This document shows, one piece after another, positions 4,654 through 5,166 of a stretch of DNA of 5,166 nt. The notes under the pieces are model-generated. The model did no database searches, was not told where the DNA came from, and worked only from the letters and a program-made list of their open reading frames with translations. Origin of the DNA: Candidatus Undinarchaeales archaeon (GTDB lineage: Archaea; SpSt-1190; JASMDC01). The translations under genes and the position numbers were made by a program. Numbering within the stretch: the stretch's first letter is position 1; each line of letters starts with the position of its first letter. The stretch spans positions 1 to 5,166 of the forward strand of contig JASMDC010000077.1 of assembly GCA_030753015.1 (NCBI GenBank), given 5' to 3'.

Positions 4654-5166
4654 AAGACGGAACAAGCGACGTAAGAATGCAGAACAGGACGACCTCCTCC
4701 AGAAGAAGCGAGATCGGCTCCACGGGAGCCCTCGACCGAGCTCCATGAACAAGTGGATCGCACCAGCGGCCCTATTGCTGGGTGTACTGGCCGTAGCGGC
4801 GTACGCCTTCTCCGGGGGGAACGATTCCCCTGCAATGGTCATCCTTCCCGCGGACGCGCCCCTCCCCGAGGGTGCCACGTCGACCGCGCTGGAAGCGGCC
4901 GAGGCGCCCGATACAGCGGGACCGACTGCCGAGGTAGAGAAAGCATATGTCTACGAACCACAGAAAGTCTCCTATTCCGGAAAGACCGTGTCCTTCAGCG
5001 AAATCGAACTGAGCGATGCTGGCGAGTACATCGAGATCCCGCTCGAGGACATCCTCGAAAAGAAGCTCGTGCGGTTCAACTACCAAGGGAATAAGCTCGT
5101 CCGCATGCTCGCATACGTGGCTCCTTCCGGCCGTATCGTGACCTCAGTGCGGGTGTGCGAGCCGTG
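4646..5166 (+). CDS. Membrane-anchored DUF2318-type predicted metal/Fe-S binding protein (partial, 3' end missing)
   Basis: 173 complete codons are visible before the window ends. The protein has a very basic cytoplasmic N-terminus (MSKRRNKRRK), one TM helix or signal anchor (about 37-56), a low-complexity Ala/Pro/Glu linker (about 60-100), then a folded external domain. The pattern from about 100 on (VSFSEIEL, EYIEIPLEDI, LVRFNYQGNKLVRMLAYVAPSGRIVTSVRVCEP) matches my recollection of DUF2318 proteins, where a CEPC motif is followed by a second CxxC (CxxCGTxW). The two leftover bases TG fit the next codon being Cys. These proteins are annotated as Fe-S or metal containing and accompany FtsX-type permeases, MacB-type ATPases and thioredoxins in P19/FTR1 iron-uptake loci. 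The start overlaps the ATPase gene by 8 nt, with AGGA (4631-4634) and GGTG (4636-4639) upstream. Function is inferred from the family; the metal site lies outside the window. Confidence 0.82.
   Translation, partial: MSKRRNKRRKNAEQDDLLQKKRDRLHGSPRPSSMNKWIAPAALLLGVLAVAAYAFSGGNDSPAMVILPADAPLPEGATSTALEAAEAPDTAGPTAEVEKAYVYEPQKVSYSGKTVSFSEIELSDAGEYIEIPLEDILEKKLVRFNYQGNKLVRMLAYVAPSGRIVTSVRVCEP

Overview
This window looks like a chromosomal segment of an archaeon, most likely a G+C-rich euryarchaeote of the Thermoplasmatota type. The lineage is inferred and only moderately secure. The archaeal assignment rests on TATA-box promoters (TTATAAAG) about 26 bp upstream of inferred transcription starts, on genes that appear leaderless (ATG at the predicted transcription start with no Shine-Dalgarno sequence), and on a membrane-anchored winged-helix regulator of a style common in archaea. 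No rRNA, tRNA, CRISPR array or insertion sequence is visible.

Layout. On the minus strand, a 625-residue membrane-anchored thiol-disulfide oxidoreductase (124-2001) carries two DsbA-like domains flanking a smaller thioredoxin-fold domain. It is followed after 20 bp by the start of a second membrane protein gene (103 to 1, cut by the window edge). Reading the other way is a 193-residue two-TM protein with a C-terminal winged helix-turn-helix (2165-2746). Downstream on the plus strand is a tight operon: a MacB/FtsX-type ABC permease (2819-3976), its LolD/MacB-type ATPase (3988-4653), and a membrane-anchored DUF2318-type (predicted metal or Fe-S binding) protein that starts inside the end of the ATPase gene and is cut at its first CEPC-like cysteine motif (4646 to the window end).

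The strongest signal is regulatory. A 38-bp element occurs twice in inverted orientation (2056-2093 and 2767-2804, 34 of 38 positions identical). It forms the promoter of the oxidoreductase operon on the minus strand and of the ABC operon on the plus strand. Each copy has a GAAAC-N2-GTTTC palindrome about 20 bp upstream of the TATA box and a further GTTTC half-site just downstream of it. The two copies flank the regulator gene, so the simplest reading is one small regulon in which the membrane-bound regulator controls both operons.

How the parts may work together (inference). DUF2318 protein, FtsX-type permease, MacB-type ATPase and thioredoxin-fold proteins also occur together in bacterial iron-uptake clusters of the P19/FTR1 type, such as the Campylobacter jejuni p19 locus. 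Here the permease has a CxxC in its extracytoplasmic domain, the regulator has four cysteines in its extracytoplasmic loop, and the divergent operon encodes an extracytoplasmic dithiol enzyme. The locus could therefore be an archaeal envelope system linking metal handling to thiol redox state, controlled by a transmembrane regulator that senses thiols or metal directly. No FTR1 or P19 gene is visible in this window.
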